This document shows, in pieces, positions 26,072 through 33,750 of a stretch of DNA of 58,783 nucleotides (positions are counted from its first letter, which is position 1; each line of letters opens with the position of its first letter). The notes beneath the pieces were generated by a model that saw only the letters and a list, made by a program, of their open reading frames with translations, ran no database searches and had not been told where the DNA came from. A program made the translations under genes and the position numbers. Source of the stretch: Labilibaculum manganireducens (lineage in GTDB: Bacteria; Bacteroidota; Bacteroidia; Bacteroidales; Marinifilaceae); contig NZ_MVDE01000033.1 of the NCBI RefSeq assembly GCF_002843385.1, positions 1-58,783 on the forward strand, read 5' to 3'.

Positions 26072-28549
26072 CTACTTAAATAATTTCTTCAACAAATCTT
26101 TCCCTTTCTTTTCCAATTCTTTCTTGGCCCGTCGTTCCAACTCTTTGGCCACAGCCTGCTGAGCCTGCTTAATTGCTTTACTTAAATCAAGCTTCACATT
26201 AGGATTATCAACTGTACCAGTAATCTTCACAGCAACATCAAGCTCTTTAACTTCATCGAAACCAGGTAATTTATCGAAATACTGATTTACCTCTTTGCCC
26301 AACTCATCTTTTGGTAATTTCATATCCATGGTAAAATTCAATTTTCCATCAACAGACTGAGTTCCGTAAATTTGTGCCGGATGACCTGCAACTTTAGCTT
26401 CAAATGGCTTTACCTCCACATTTCCATCAGTAATTACAAAATTCATATCGAATTGAGTTATCGAAATCCGTTTGTATTTGTCATTTTTTAATGCCGCAGC
26501 TAAGGCGTCGAAAGCTTTATTATCTTTTATCACAATCATTTTGGAATGAATTGCTCCATTTCCATTCAATGTATTCATTACCGGACTCATTTCCTGATCA
26601 AGCAAAGATGTAATCTTTAAATCGGATGAAATCTTACCGGAACAATTCATAGCAATTGGAAGCATCTTTTTAATCATGCTTAATGATTCGTATGCTGAAT
26701 TGATATCAAAATCCTTCACATCCAAACCAAAATCAATGGCTGGTTTCTGAATATTCTTAGTGTTGTAGGAACCATTCATTGTCATCGACCCTTTTAACAT
26801 ATCCATGGATAAGTCAGTTAACTGTGCTTTAGCATTTTTAACAACAATTAGTCCCTTTACATTCTCGATATTCATTTTATCGAACTGTATCAGTTTCATC
26901 GAAGAAACCAATTTTAAGTCTAAATTAGCCGGAATTTCAATCACGCTTAATGGAATTGTATCCGAAACCGCTTTTGCATCCTCTTCCTCTGTCATAAATT
27001 CATTTATATCAAATAAATTTGAACTCAAAATGAAGTTTCCTTTTAAAACTTTATCTTTTAAAACGTAAGGGATATAGTCCTCTATTTTTCCAGTTAACTG
27101 AATATCCGAAACTCCAATTTTGGAGTTAAAAGAAGTCAGGCTGATGTATTTTGGCGTAAAATTCAGAACAGAGCTTATGATCTTAATTCCTTGAGGAAAA
27201 TCAGGAGTGGAGAATTCAAAGTTTTTCAATTTCACATCCCCTTTGGTCGTAATTTTTTCATATTCCTCCTTTTCTATAGCAGACATCTTTCCGCTAAAAC
27301 TAACATCAGAGGTAACAACACCTGTAATTTTAATGCTATCCATTGGAATTGCATGGCGAATTTTGGCAAAATCAATCACTCCTTTGAATAAACCATTCAT
27401 GTAAGGATCTGATATTGGATTCTTTACATGGATTTCTGCATCAAATGGATTGTTGGCAACCTCAAAATGAAATGAATTTACATCAGCTGTCAATAAATCC
27501 AGATCTCCTCCCGGATGTTTTACTTCCGCATTTATGGTAATATTGTTAACCGATTCTTTAAGATCAGGATATTTTAGAGTAGCCTTATCAACTGCTAACT
27601 TAGCACCAAATGACGGCATATAATCTTCTTTATAATCCCCTTTTACGAAAGCTGTTACTGCCAGAGCTCCGTTAGTCTCCAATCCTTTAAGATCGGCTTT
27701 GAATACATCAGGAACCATTGAAAGCAAGGTTTTAAAATCTGCCTTCTGAGCATTCATTTTCAAATCCAGACTATAACCATCCTCTAACATTCCAACATTT
27801 CCATCTATACCGAACACCAGTTCATTTAAGGTTAGTTTATTCTCTTTGAATGTGAATATCATATTCTGAAGATCAGCTCCAATAACCGCATCAAGCGATA
27901 CACTCGCCTTTTTCAAATATTTTACACCATCGTAATCCAAATCAATTCCTGTAATTTGCGATTTTACATTCAAATTCGTCGATTTCACTGTAAAATCACC
28001 ATTTAGCGTCAAATCCAAATCATCTACAACAAGAACAGTTTTTATGGATGCATCCGCGTAACGCAAAAAGAAATCTTCAATACGTACTTCTTCAAAAATC
28101 ACTTTAAAATCAGAAACCTCGCCAGTCTCCTCTTCCACCACTGCCTCATCAGATTCTTTTACAATATCCCAATTTGCTTTTCCCGATTCCAAAACAACAG
28201 CATTTACTTTTGCGTTGGCCAACACAATTGCCCCAACTTTTATTTGAGTGCCGGACAACGCTGAACCCAAATCAACTGCAGTATATAAACTACCAACTGA
28301 AGCCAAAGTGTCAGTTGAGAATTCATTTTTGCCAACAACAGTTACATTCTCAAGCTCAACATAAAGGTTTGGGAAATTTTTAAACATCGATAATGATAAA
28401 TCTCCTATTTCTACCTTAGCATCTATCGTATTATTAATTTCGGTTTTTACCCGCTCCATTATCTTATCTTTAAAGAAAAAGGGTAAAATGATTAGCAGTG
28501 CTAAAAGTAAGACTACAAATCCTCCAAAAAACTTTAGAAACTTCTTCAT
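26072..28549 (-). CDS. AsmA-like envelope protein
   Basis: 825 residues. A single N-terminal membrane anchor (FLKFFGGFVVLLLALLIILPFFFKDKI) leads into a very long, repetitive beta-rich periplasmic region, ending in a C-terminal AsmA-type domain (KLPGFDEVKELDVAVKITGTVDNPNVKLDLSKAI) and a basic helix (KELERRAKKELEKKGKDLLKKLFK). Proteins of the AsmA/TamB/YhdP class form lipid-conducting grooves between inner and outer membrane or help outer-membrane biogenesis. The N-terminal segment (VEIGDLSLSMFKNFPNLYVELENV) is the usual AsmA start in Bacteroidota. It is monocistronic or paired with the barrel gene after it. Confidence 0.85.
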   Translation of the reverse strand: MKKFLKFFGGFVVLLLALLIILPFFFKDKIMERVKTEINNTIDAKVEIGDLSLSMFKNFPNLYVELENVTVVGKNEFSTDTLASVGSLYTAVDLGSALSGTQIKVGAIVLANAKVNAVVLESGKANWDIVKESDEAVVEEETGEVSDFKVIFEEVRIEDFFLRYADASIKTVLVVDDLDLTLNGDFTVKSTNLNVKSQITGIDLDYDGVKYLKKASVSLDAVIGADLQNMIFTFKENKLTLNELVFGIDGNVGMLEDGYSLDLKMNAQKADFKTLLSMVPDVFKADLKGLETNGALAVTAFVKGDYKEDYMPSFGAKLAVDKATLKYPDLKESVNNITINAEVKHPGGDLDLLTADVNSFHFEVANNPFDAEIHVKNPISDPYMNGLFKGVIDFAKIRHAIPMDSIKITGVVTSDVSFSGKMSAIEKEEYEKITTKGDVKLKNFEFSTPDFPQGIKIISSVLNFTPKYISLTSFNSKIGVSDIQLTGKIEDYIPYVLKDKVLKGNFILSSNLFDINEFMTEEEDAKAVSDTIPLSVIEIPANLDLKLVSSMKLIQFDKMNIENVKGLIVVKNAKAQLTDLSMDMLKGSMTMNGSYNTKNIQKPAIDFGLDVKDFDINSAYESLSMIKKMLPIAMNCSGKISSDLKITSLLDQEMSPVMNTLNGNGAIHSKMIVIKDNKAFDALAAALKNDKYKRISITQFDMNFVITDGNVEVKPFEAKVAGHPAQIYGTQSVDGKLNFTMDMKLPKDELGKEVNQYFDKLPGFDEVKELDVAVKITGTVDNPNVKLDLSKAIKQAQQAVAKELERRAKKELEKKGKDLLKKLFK

Positions 28550-28775
28550 TATATCATTTATTTATATGGTTTTACATAACAAAAGTACAAAACCTTAAGC
28601 ATTATACTTGATTCAATGAAAAAATAATCATGAACAAAGTAAATTTAGTTTTTTTTATCCTTAACTAAAATCCTAACTAAAAGATTTAGAGTTTTTTAAT
28701 ACCAGCTTCATTCTGAAGTTTCATTTTTATTAAAAAAAGACTCCTATTTATAGACTCAAAATGTAAAATTTATCT

Positions 28776-28783
28776 ATATTTGC
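28776..28783 (+). promoter_or_regulatory. -7 box (TATATTTG) of the first tRNA-Arg copy
   Basis: TATATTTG followed by CACCGC lies 23 bases before the mature tRNA start. The same TATATTTGCACCGC string precedes the third copy at 29162, so promoter and tRNA were duplicated together. Confidence 0.65.
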
Positions 28784-28805
28784 ACCGCATTACCGAGGTA
28801 ATCAT

Positions 28806-28879
28806 GGATGCGTAGCATAACTGGATAGTGCACTACGTTACGGCCGTAGAGGTTGGGGGTTCGAATCCCTCCGCGTTCA
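28806..28879 (+). tRNA. tRNA-Arg (anticodon ACG), copy 1
   Basis: Cloverleaf read by eye: acceptor GGATGCG with CGCGTTC (two wobbles), D arm GCAT/GTGC, anticodon stem CTACG/CGTAG enclosing TTACGGC so that the anticodon is ACG, T arm with TTCGAAT loop, discriminator A. CCA is not encoded. A hairpin terminator follows directly. Confidence 0.95.
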
Positions 28880-28881
28880 CG

Positions 28882-28912
28882 AAAACTCATCAAGAAATTG
28901 GTGAGTTTTTTT
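28882..28912 (+). terminator. Terminator of tRNA-Arg copy 1
   Basis: AACTCATC and GGTGAGTT pair around AAGAAATT and are followed by T7. The same hairpin stands behind each of the other copies in this array. Confidence 0.8.
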
Positions 28913-28974
28913 GTTTTAACACCGTTTTTATATTTACTCTCCACAAAAATATCTCGCTTAAAATAAAAAAGAAA

Positions 28975-29048
28975 GCATAACTGGATAGTGCATAACTATT
29001 TCTGGGTTACGGCCGTAGAGGTTGGGGGTTCGAATCCCTCCGCGTTCA
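28975..29048 (+). pseudogene. Damaged tRNA-Arg copy 2
   Basis: The 3' half from TTACGGCCGTAG to CGCGTTCA is identical to the intact copies, and the D arm GCATAACTGGATAGTGC is present. The 5' acceptor strand is missing (replaced by A-rich DNA) and the 5' half of the anticodon stem is replaced by ATAACTATTTCTGGG-like sequence. GCATAACT now occurs twice. The cloverleaf cannot form. Confidence 0.85.
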
Positions 29049-29050
29049 CG

Positions 29051-29080
29051 AAAACTCATCAAGAAATTGGTGAGTTTTTT
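29051..29080 (+). terminator. Terminator behind the damaged tRNA copy
   Basis: AACTCATC-AAGAAATT-GGTGAGTT followed by T's, identical to the hairpin after copy 1. Confidence 0.75.
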
Positions 29081-29137
29081 GTTTTACCTATTTATTTAAA
29101 CAAAAATATTTTTTTTTCGTAATATTTAAACATAGGC

Positions 29138-29169
29138 TTGCAGTATGAAAAGAAAAATAACTATATTTG
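29138..29169 (+). promoter_or_regulatory. Promoter of tRNA-Arg copy 3
   Basis: TTG (29138-29140), a 21-base spacer and TATATTTG (29162-29169) match the Bacteroidota consensus, 20 bases before the tRNA. Confidence 0.7.
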
Positions 29170-29189
29170 CACCGCCTTAAAAAGGAAAA

Positions 29190-29263
29190 GGATGCGTAGC
29201 ATAACTGGATAGTGCACTACGTTACGGCCGTAGAGGTTGGGGGTTCGAATCCCTCCGCGTTCA
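29190..29263 (+). tRNA. tRNA-Arg (anticodon ACG), copy 3, identical to copy 1
   Basis: All 74 bases match copy 1, including acceptor, anticodon loop TTACGGC and T loop. It has its own promoter and terminator, so it should be expressed independently. Confidence 0.95.
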
Positions 29264-29268
29264 CTTAG

Positions 29269-29299
29269 AAACTCATCGAGAAATTGATGAGTTTTTTTT
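29269..29299 (+). terminator. Terminator of tRNA-Arg copy 3
   Basis: AAACTCATC with GATGAGTTT around GAGAAATT, then a T run. Compared with copies 1 and 2 the stem has compensated changes (C-G kept, G-T replaced by A-T), which supports selection on the hairpin. Confidence 0.8.
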
Positions 29300-29370
29300 A
29301 TGTACTAAAATCAATACGAATTCAGGGATGAGAATCTAATTAGGGTTCGTAACAAGTTCATCACGAAGGG

Positions 29371-29394
29371 CGGGGAATATACCTCCGCGTTCAC
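29371..29394 (+). pseudogene. 3' remnant of a fourth tRNA-Arg copy
   Basis: CGGGGAATATACCTCCGCGTTCAC keeps the end of the T arm and the 3' acceptor strand plus discriminator of the tRNA-Arg copies, and is followed by a version of the same hairpin (CTCACCAATTTCTTGATGAG, 29401-29420, then TCTTTTT). The 5' part is gone. Confidence 0.7.
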
Positions 29395-29516
29395 AAGAAA
29401 CTCACCAATTTCTTGATGAGTCTTTTTGTTTTTAATCAAAATGAACAAGAATGATTGCCCCTACTGATTTAAGATCAATATGTTTGGAAACAATAATGTA
29501 TTTTTAGAAGATTTTA

Positions 29517-30548
29517 CTACCAATCAATTTTACCGCCCAAGTCCCCTTTCATCAACTGTTCCACTTCCTCCACACTAACGTCATTAGCATCACCTGAAAT
29601 CGTATGCTTCAAAAATGAGGATGCAACAGCAAAATCAATTGTTTTTTGAGGATTGTTGGGATAAGTAAGAAAACCATAAATTAATCCAGCCATTAAAGCA
29701 TCCCCTCCACCTACACGATCGACAATATGAGTCATTTGATAAGTTGAAGATTCCGATACTTGGTTTCCATCGAACATGATCCCCATCCAACTATTGTGAT
29801 TAGCACTAATGGTTCCTCTTCGTGTGGTTATAATTTTTTCAAGCCTTGGGTACTTTTCCATCAAAAGTTTGGATACAGTACCAAAAGTTTCATTCGAATA
29901 CTCAGCATCAGCGGATAAATTGGTTTGAATACCCAAAACTTTACCTGCATCAAACTCATTTCCTATCAGCACATTTGTTTTAGCAATTAAGGCAGGCATT
30001 ACTTCTTCCACCTTATTGTTTTCCTTCCAAAGCTTGCTTCGGTAATTTACATCACAAGATACGCTTATTCCCATTTCGTTCGCTTTCGTAAGTGCTTCTA
30101 TCAGCAACTCGGTAGCACCTGAAGAAATAGCAGGCGTAATACCCGTCCAATGAAACCAGCACGCATCCTGAAATATATCATTCCAATCAATCATGCCTTT
30201 TGTAAATCCGGTAAATGCCGAATTGGCGCGATCATAAACAACTTTAGAACCTCTGGCCACAGCGCCTGTTTCCAGAAAGTAAATACCCAAACGTTCCCCG
30301 CCAAAAACAATATAGCGCGTATCTACACCAAATTTATTAAGGATTGATTTACAAGATTTTCCAACATCATTGTTGGGCAAGCGAGTAACATAAGCCGTTG
30401 GTATTCCAAAGTTAGCTAATGACACAGATACATTAACTTCGCCACCACCGTATGTAGCATTAAATGTGTTGCTTTGCAAAAAACGTTTATAATCAGGTGT
30501 TGCCAATCGCAACATGATTTCTCCGAAAGTGATTACTTTTTTATTCAT
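29517..30548 (-). CDS. kdgK: PfkB-family sugar kinase, probable 2-keto-3-deoxygluconate kinase
   Basis: 343 residues, ribokinase/PfkB fold. The N-terminal VITFGEIMLRLATPDYKRF and GGGEVNVSVSLANFGIPTAYVTRL are characteristic of the KdgK branch, and the C-terminal signature DRVGGGDALMAGLIYGFL contains the catalytic Asp of the GxGD-type anion hole. It phosphorylates 2-keto-3-deoxygluconate to KDPG in uronate (pectin, alginate) or Entner-Doudoroff metabolism. The usual partner, KDPG aldolase, is not next to it. Two copies of a palindromic 15-nt site upstream suggest control by a LacI-type repressor. Confidence 0.85.
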   Translation of the reverse strand: MNKKVITFGEIMLRLATPDYKRFLQSNTFNATYGGGEVNVSVSLANFGIPTAYVTRLPNNDVGKSCKSILNKFGVDTRYIVFGGERLGIYFLETGAVARGSKVVYDRANSAFTGFTKGMIDWNDIFQDACWFHWTGITPAISSGATELLIEALTKANEMGISVSCDVNYRSKLWKENNKVEEVMPALIAKTNVLIGNEFDAGKVLGIQTNLSADAEYSNETFGTVSKLLMEKYPRLEKIITTRRGTISANHNSWMGIMFDGNQVSESSTYQMTHIVDRVGGGDALMAGLIYGFLTYPNNPQKTIDFAVASSFLKHTISGDANDVSVEEVEQLMKGDLGGKIDW

Positions 30549-30640
30549 TGCTAATTCCTACTATCATTTAAATCTAAAACTCAAGACAAACACCTCTTTT
30601 TTTCATCCTGTAAAAAATCATTCGAAAAACACCACACACT

Positions 30641-30655
30641 GTGCGCGTTAACGGA
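30641..30655. promoter_or_regulatory. Operator-like site 1 upstream of kdgK
   Basis: GTGCGCGTTAACGGA contains the perfect 8-bp palindrome CGTTAACG. It recurs with one mismatch at 30795-30809. CGTTAACG-type cores are common in LacI-family operators; no regulator gene is in view. Confidence 0.5.
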
Positions 30656-30794
30656 TTAGGTCAAAAAAAACTAAAATAAGCTATAATTAAATTTTGAAAA
30701 CAAACACATATACATACAACACAACAGACATTATGCTCTAAAACAAGGAGTATTATCGTTTAATTTAAAAAACTCAAAAAGAATAAATTAATCC

Positions 30795-30809
30795 GTGCTC
30801 GTTAACGGA
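30795..30809. promoter_or_regulatory. Operator-like site 2 upstream of kdgK
   Basis: GTGCTCGTTAACGGA, 14 of 15 bases identical to site 1, in the same orientation and 154 bases away. The spacing would permit looping by a tetrameric repressor. Confidence 0.5.
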
Positions 30810-31155
30810 ACGAATATACGTAAAAAACTAAAAAAACACAATTTTATAGCAATAGCTAAAATCATTCTCTTAATAAAACCAGTTCCGGTATTTAGAAAAT
30901 ATTCATAAATACCAATGAAAAAAAAAAAACTCCTTGAGAATAAAGACTGACATATTCCTCCTAAATGCCACCTTTTCAATTTAGAGAAACGAAATTAAAA
31001 GACATGTGAGTCTTTAAATCCATTTATTTAGCTTATTTTTATTCCGTCTAAATCCCAATTAAAATAAGTGACAACTATTACCACAAGCAAATTGTGGATT
31101 TAAACCAAATAACCTACTTCCTTTTGAAGTAGAATAAATTAACCAAACAAAAAAC
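30810..31155. other. AT-rich intergenic DNA, no gene seen
   Basis: The region between the second operator-like site and the acyl-CoA dehydrogenase gene holds only a weak minus-strand open frame (30788-30979) rich in Phe and Ile with no recognisable features; I read it as chance. It should contain the promoter of the plus-strand gene. Confidence 0.5.
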
Positions 31156-32646
31156 ATGAGTACAAATTTTTCTGAATACATACAGGCTTTTGAAAAGACT
31201 CTTAAATCTGTTTTTCACGAACGGGATGACATTAACAAATTTAGTTCGCAAAGAGGTTTTCCTCCTTTGGTAATGAGAGAAGTTATGTCAGGAAACCCAC
31301 TTTCCGTTGCAATTCCTGAAAATTATGGAGGTAGAGGTATTAAAGTAAAAGAATGTCTGGGCATATTAGCCTCTGCTGCATATGAATCTCTTCCTTTATC
31401 GCTGACCTTTGGAATTAATATAGGTCTCTTTCTTGAACCTGTGGCCAAATATGCAAATGAGATCGTAAAAAAAGATATTTTTCAACGCTTCCTTACCAAA
31501 CAAAATATGGGCGGTTTAATGATTACTGAACCTGATCATGGAAGTGGTGCTTTAAATATGCAAACTTCATTCACAGAGAAAGACGATCGTTTTCATATTA
31601 AAGGAACGAAACATTGGCAGGGACTAACCGGTTTAGCAGATTATTGGTTAATTACATCACGTCATCAAAAACAGGATGGACAACTTGGCAGAGATATCGA
31701 TTTTTTCATTTGCGATGTAACTCAAAAAAACCAACAAGTCGTTGTTGAAGAATACTATGACAATCTTGGTTTGTATATGATTCCTTACGGCAAAAATAAG
31801 CTCGATTTACAAATACCTAAAAACTTCAAATTAAATCCTGAAACAACTGGAATTAAAATGATGCTTGATATTTTGCACCGCAGCAGAATGCAATTTCCGG
31901 GTATGGGACTTGGTTTTATTAAAAGACTAATGGATGAAGCTTTGAATCAATGTAAAAATAGAATTGTTGGCGGCAAAAGTTTAATCTCTTACGATCAGGT
32001 ACAATTTCAAATCTCTAAAATTCAGAGTGCTTTCACAATATGCTCGGCATTTTGCTCTCGAAGCAGCACAAAAAGCAGCATCGAAAATGATCTTTCGGCA
32101 GATGGAATTGAGGCCAATAGTGTAAAAACCATTGTGACTGATTTAATGCAGGAATCTGCCCAAACACTGGTTCAGTTATCTGGCGCAAAAGGCTATCGAC
32201 TTAGTCACATTGGAGGCAGAGGAATTGTGGATAGCCGCCCGTTTCAAATTTTTGAAGGAGCAAATGAAATGCTCTACACTCAAATTTCAGAAATGGTAAT
32301 CAAACTAATGAAAAAGAAAAAGGAATTCAACCTGTTTCAATTTCTGAAAAACTTTGATTTAACGACTAAAGCATCCGAATTCTTTAAAAAACAAACTGAT
32401 TTTTCTTTAAACACCGATTTACCTCAACGTAAATTAGTTGATCTGGGAAGAGCCATAGGTAGAATTGTATCAGCAGGATTAGTAATTGACCTTGCTGAAA
32501 AAGGATTCCGAAAAGATTTAATTGAAAACTGTTTGTCTTCTCTTCAGCAAGACATCAGTAATCTAATCTATTCTTACCACAACAGCAGTAAAATTACAAG
32601 TGTTGATGAATATCAAGACGGAAGTTCATGGTTGGAATTCTCTTAA
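31156..32646 (+). CDS. Acyl-CoA dehydrogenase family flavoprotein
   Basis: 496 residues with the three-part acyl-CoA dehydrogenase architecture. The N-terminal helical domain (SVAIPENYGGRGIKVKECLG) is followed by the middle beta domain with GGLMITEPDHGSGALNMQT and KGTKHWQGL, then the C-terminal four-helix domain with ALNQCKNRIVGGKSLISYDQVQF and IFEGANEMLYTQ. Glu367 in FEGANEM is at the place of the usual catalytic base. The C-terminus carries about 110 extra residues. It is monocistronic. The middle domain has unusual sequence (WQGLTGLADYWLITSRHQ), so it may act on something other than a fatty acyl-CoA; the substrate is unknown. Confidence 0.82.
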   Translation: MSTNFSEYIQAFEKTLKSVFHERDDINKFSSQRGFPPLVMREVMSGNPLSVAIPENYGGRGIKVKECLGILASAAYESLPLSLTFGINIGLFLEPVAKYANEIVKKDIFQRFLTKQNMGGLMITEPDHGSGALNMQTSFTEKDDRFHIKGTKHWQGLTGLADYWLITSRHQKQDGQLGRDIDFFICDVTQKNQQVVVEEYYDNLGLYMIPYGKNKLDLQIPKNFKLNPETTGIKMMLDILHRSRMQFPGMGLGFIKRLMDEALNQCKNRIVGGKSLISYDQVQFQISKIQSAFTICSAFCSRSSTKSSIENDLSADGIEANSVKTIVTDLMQESAQTLVQLSGAKGYRLSHIGGRGIVDSRPFQIFEGANEMLYTQISEMVIKLMKKKKEFNLFQFLKNFDLTTKASEFFKKQTDFSLNTDLPQRKLVDLGRAIGRIVSAGLVIDLAEKGFRKDLIENCLSSLQQDISNLIYSYHNSSKITSVDEYQDGSSWLEFS

Positions 32647-32672
32647 TTCAATATTTATTTGTGCTATAATAC

Positions 32673-32710
32673 AATGGTCATCTGCATCAGATGGCCATTT
32701 ATATTTTTAA
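32673..32710 (+). terminator. Terminator after the acyl-CoA dehydrogenase gene
   Basis: AATGGTCATCTG (32673-32684) pairs with CAGATGGCCATT (32688-32699), one wobble, loop CAT, followed by TATATTTTT. Confidence 0.75.
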
Positions 32711-32959
32711 ACAATAAGCCCTATCTCCTATTACCCTATAAATCTCCAGATTTCCCCTTCTGTTCTTGAAAAATTCTATTACTATAATACATCTAAACTT
32801 ATAACGTAAATGTAAAACGGATGTTATTTTAAAGCCAGATGCTACAGATAAATCAATCGTCTTTGTTGAAATTTACAACTTTTGGCTTAGTAATTAAAGT
32901 TCATAATTAGCTAATTCAATATATTATTCTCAAAACCAAATTGACACGATGAACCAATT

Positions 32960-32996
32960 CGCAGATGAAATTCTTGTATTCATTGATTCCTTTTTA
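32960..32996 (+). promoter_or_regulatory. Shared 27-nt motif, copy 1 (before the Spy-like gene)
   Basis: GATGAAATTC followed by TTGTATTCATTGATTCC and T5. It aligns without gaps to copies at 33570 and 36361 (consensus near GATRAAAT-N6-ATTCRTTGATTCC) and stands about 70 bases before the start at 33054. The direct repeat of ATTC/GATTC fits the tandem half-sites bound by LytTR regulators, whose gene is 2 kb away. Confidence 0.5.
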
Positions 32997-33053
32997 ATAT
33001 AAGAGCAGAATCTCATTCATTAGTACCAAAACTAAAAACTAATACACAAAGGC

Positions 33054-33443
33054 ATGAGAATTATAAAATTAACAATAATATTAAGAATTGCTGTAATGAT
33101 GCTTTTAGATGTAAACTTTGCACAAGCTCAACAAAGAGATCAACAAGGTCCACCTCCAATTCCAGATGCATCACAGATAAAAACAATGGTGATGAAATTA
33201 TCAGGTACTCTCGTTCTAAATGATGTCCAAAGCAAGCAAATGTATGATTTATTTACAGCTCATTTTGAAGAATTATCGGCTAAAATAGAATCATCCAACC
33301 ATCCTAGAAGCGAAATGGAAGCCTTAAAAACTAAATTTGAAACAGAAGTGAAATCCATTTTAACTACCGAACAGCAAAAACAATTTGAGGTTTTCATGAA
33401 GCAAAATGAGCCAAAACACAGGCCTCATCATTCCCAAGAATAA
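33054..33443 (+). CDS. Small Spy/CpxP-like periplasmic protein
   Basis: 129 residues with a signal peptide (about 1-26, ending FAQAQ). The mature part is helical with the LTxxQ-type motifs of Spy/CpxP proteins in relaxed form: LVLNDVQSKQMYDLFTAHFEEL and SILTTEQQKQFEVFMKQ. Family members are envelope-stress chaperones or modulators of sensor kinases. The His/Pro-rich tail (KHRPHHSQE) and Pro-rich start (GPPPIPDA) flank the helices. It directly precedes a LytS/LytTR pair and shares the upstream 27-nt motif with it, so it is probably a target and perhaps an input of that system. Confidence 0.65.
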   Translation: MRIIKLTIILRIAVMMLLDVNFAQAQQRDQQGPPPIPDASQIKTMVMKLSGTLVLNDVQSKQMYDLFTAHFEELSAKIESSNHPRSEMEALKTKFETEVKSILTTEQQKQFEVFMKQNEPKHRPHHSQE

Positions 33444-33459
33444 TCAATTGTAAATTTCC

Positions 33460-33497
33460 GGTTTATGGATCATCTTCGAAAAGATGTTCCATAAACC
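33460..33497 (+). terminator. Strong hairpin behind the Spy-like gene
   Basis: GGTTTATGGATCATCTT and AAGATGTTCCATAAACC pair over 16 of 17 positions around CGAA. No T run follows, so it may be an mRNA-stabilising end or a factor-dependent terminator. Confidence 0.6.
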
Positions 33498-33569
33498 AAT
33501 CTCACTTTCACAACAATATTAATCAAACCTGCTTGTGATCTTTTCTTCTGGAAATAAAACTCAGCAATT

Positions 33570-33606
33570 TGCAGATGAAATTTACCCATTCGTAGAATCT
33601 ATTTAA
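33570..33606 (+). promoter_or_regulatory. Shared 27-nt motif, copy 2 (before the LytS gene)
   Basis: GATGAAATTTACCCATTCGT followed by AGAATCT and ATTTAAA. It aligns gap-free with copies 1 and 3 and lies 85-145 bases before the LytS start, depending on the start used. This suggests autoregulation of the two-component pair. Confidence 0.5.
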
Positions 33607-33750
33607 ACTAAATACAAAAAAAAACTTCCTTTGACAGGAAAGCTATCATATCACAAAAAGAAATAAACAACAAATAAAGCTGGTAATAATTTGAAGCTTT
33701 CTCTTAAAAATAAACATCTTGGAATTTTCAAAAAAACCTTAGCTAATACA

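Noticed and set aside
30788-30979. 63-residue minus-strand frame
   Set aside because: Phe/Ile-rich low-complexity frame in AT-rich intergenic DNA with an operator-like repeat inside; no homology recognised.
33054-33443. Spy-like gene as a Hfq or regulator protein
   Set aside because: A signal peptide is clear and the LTxxQ-type helical pattern fits periplasmic Spy/CpxP proteins better.
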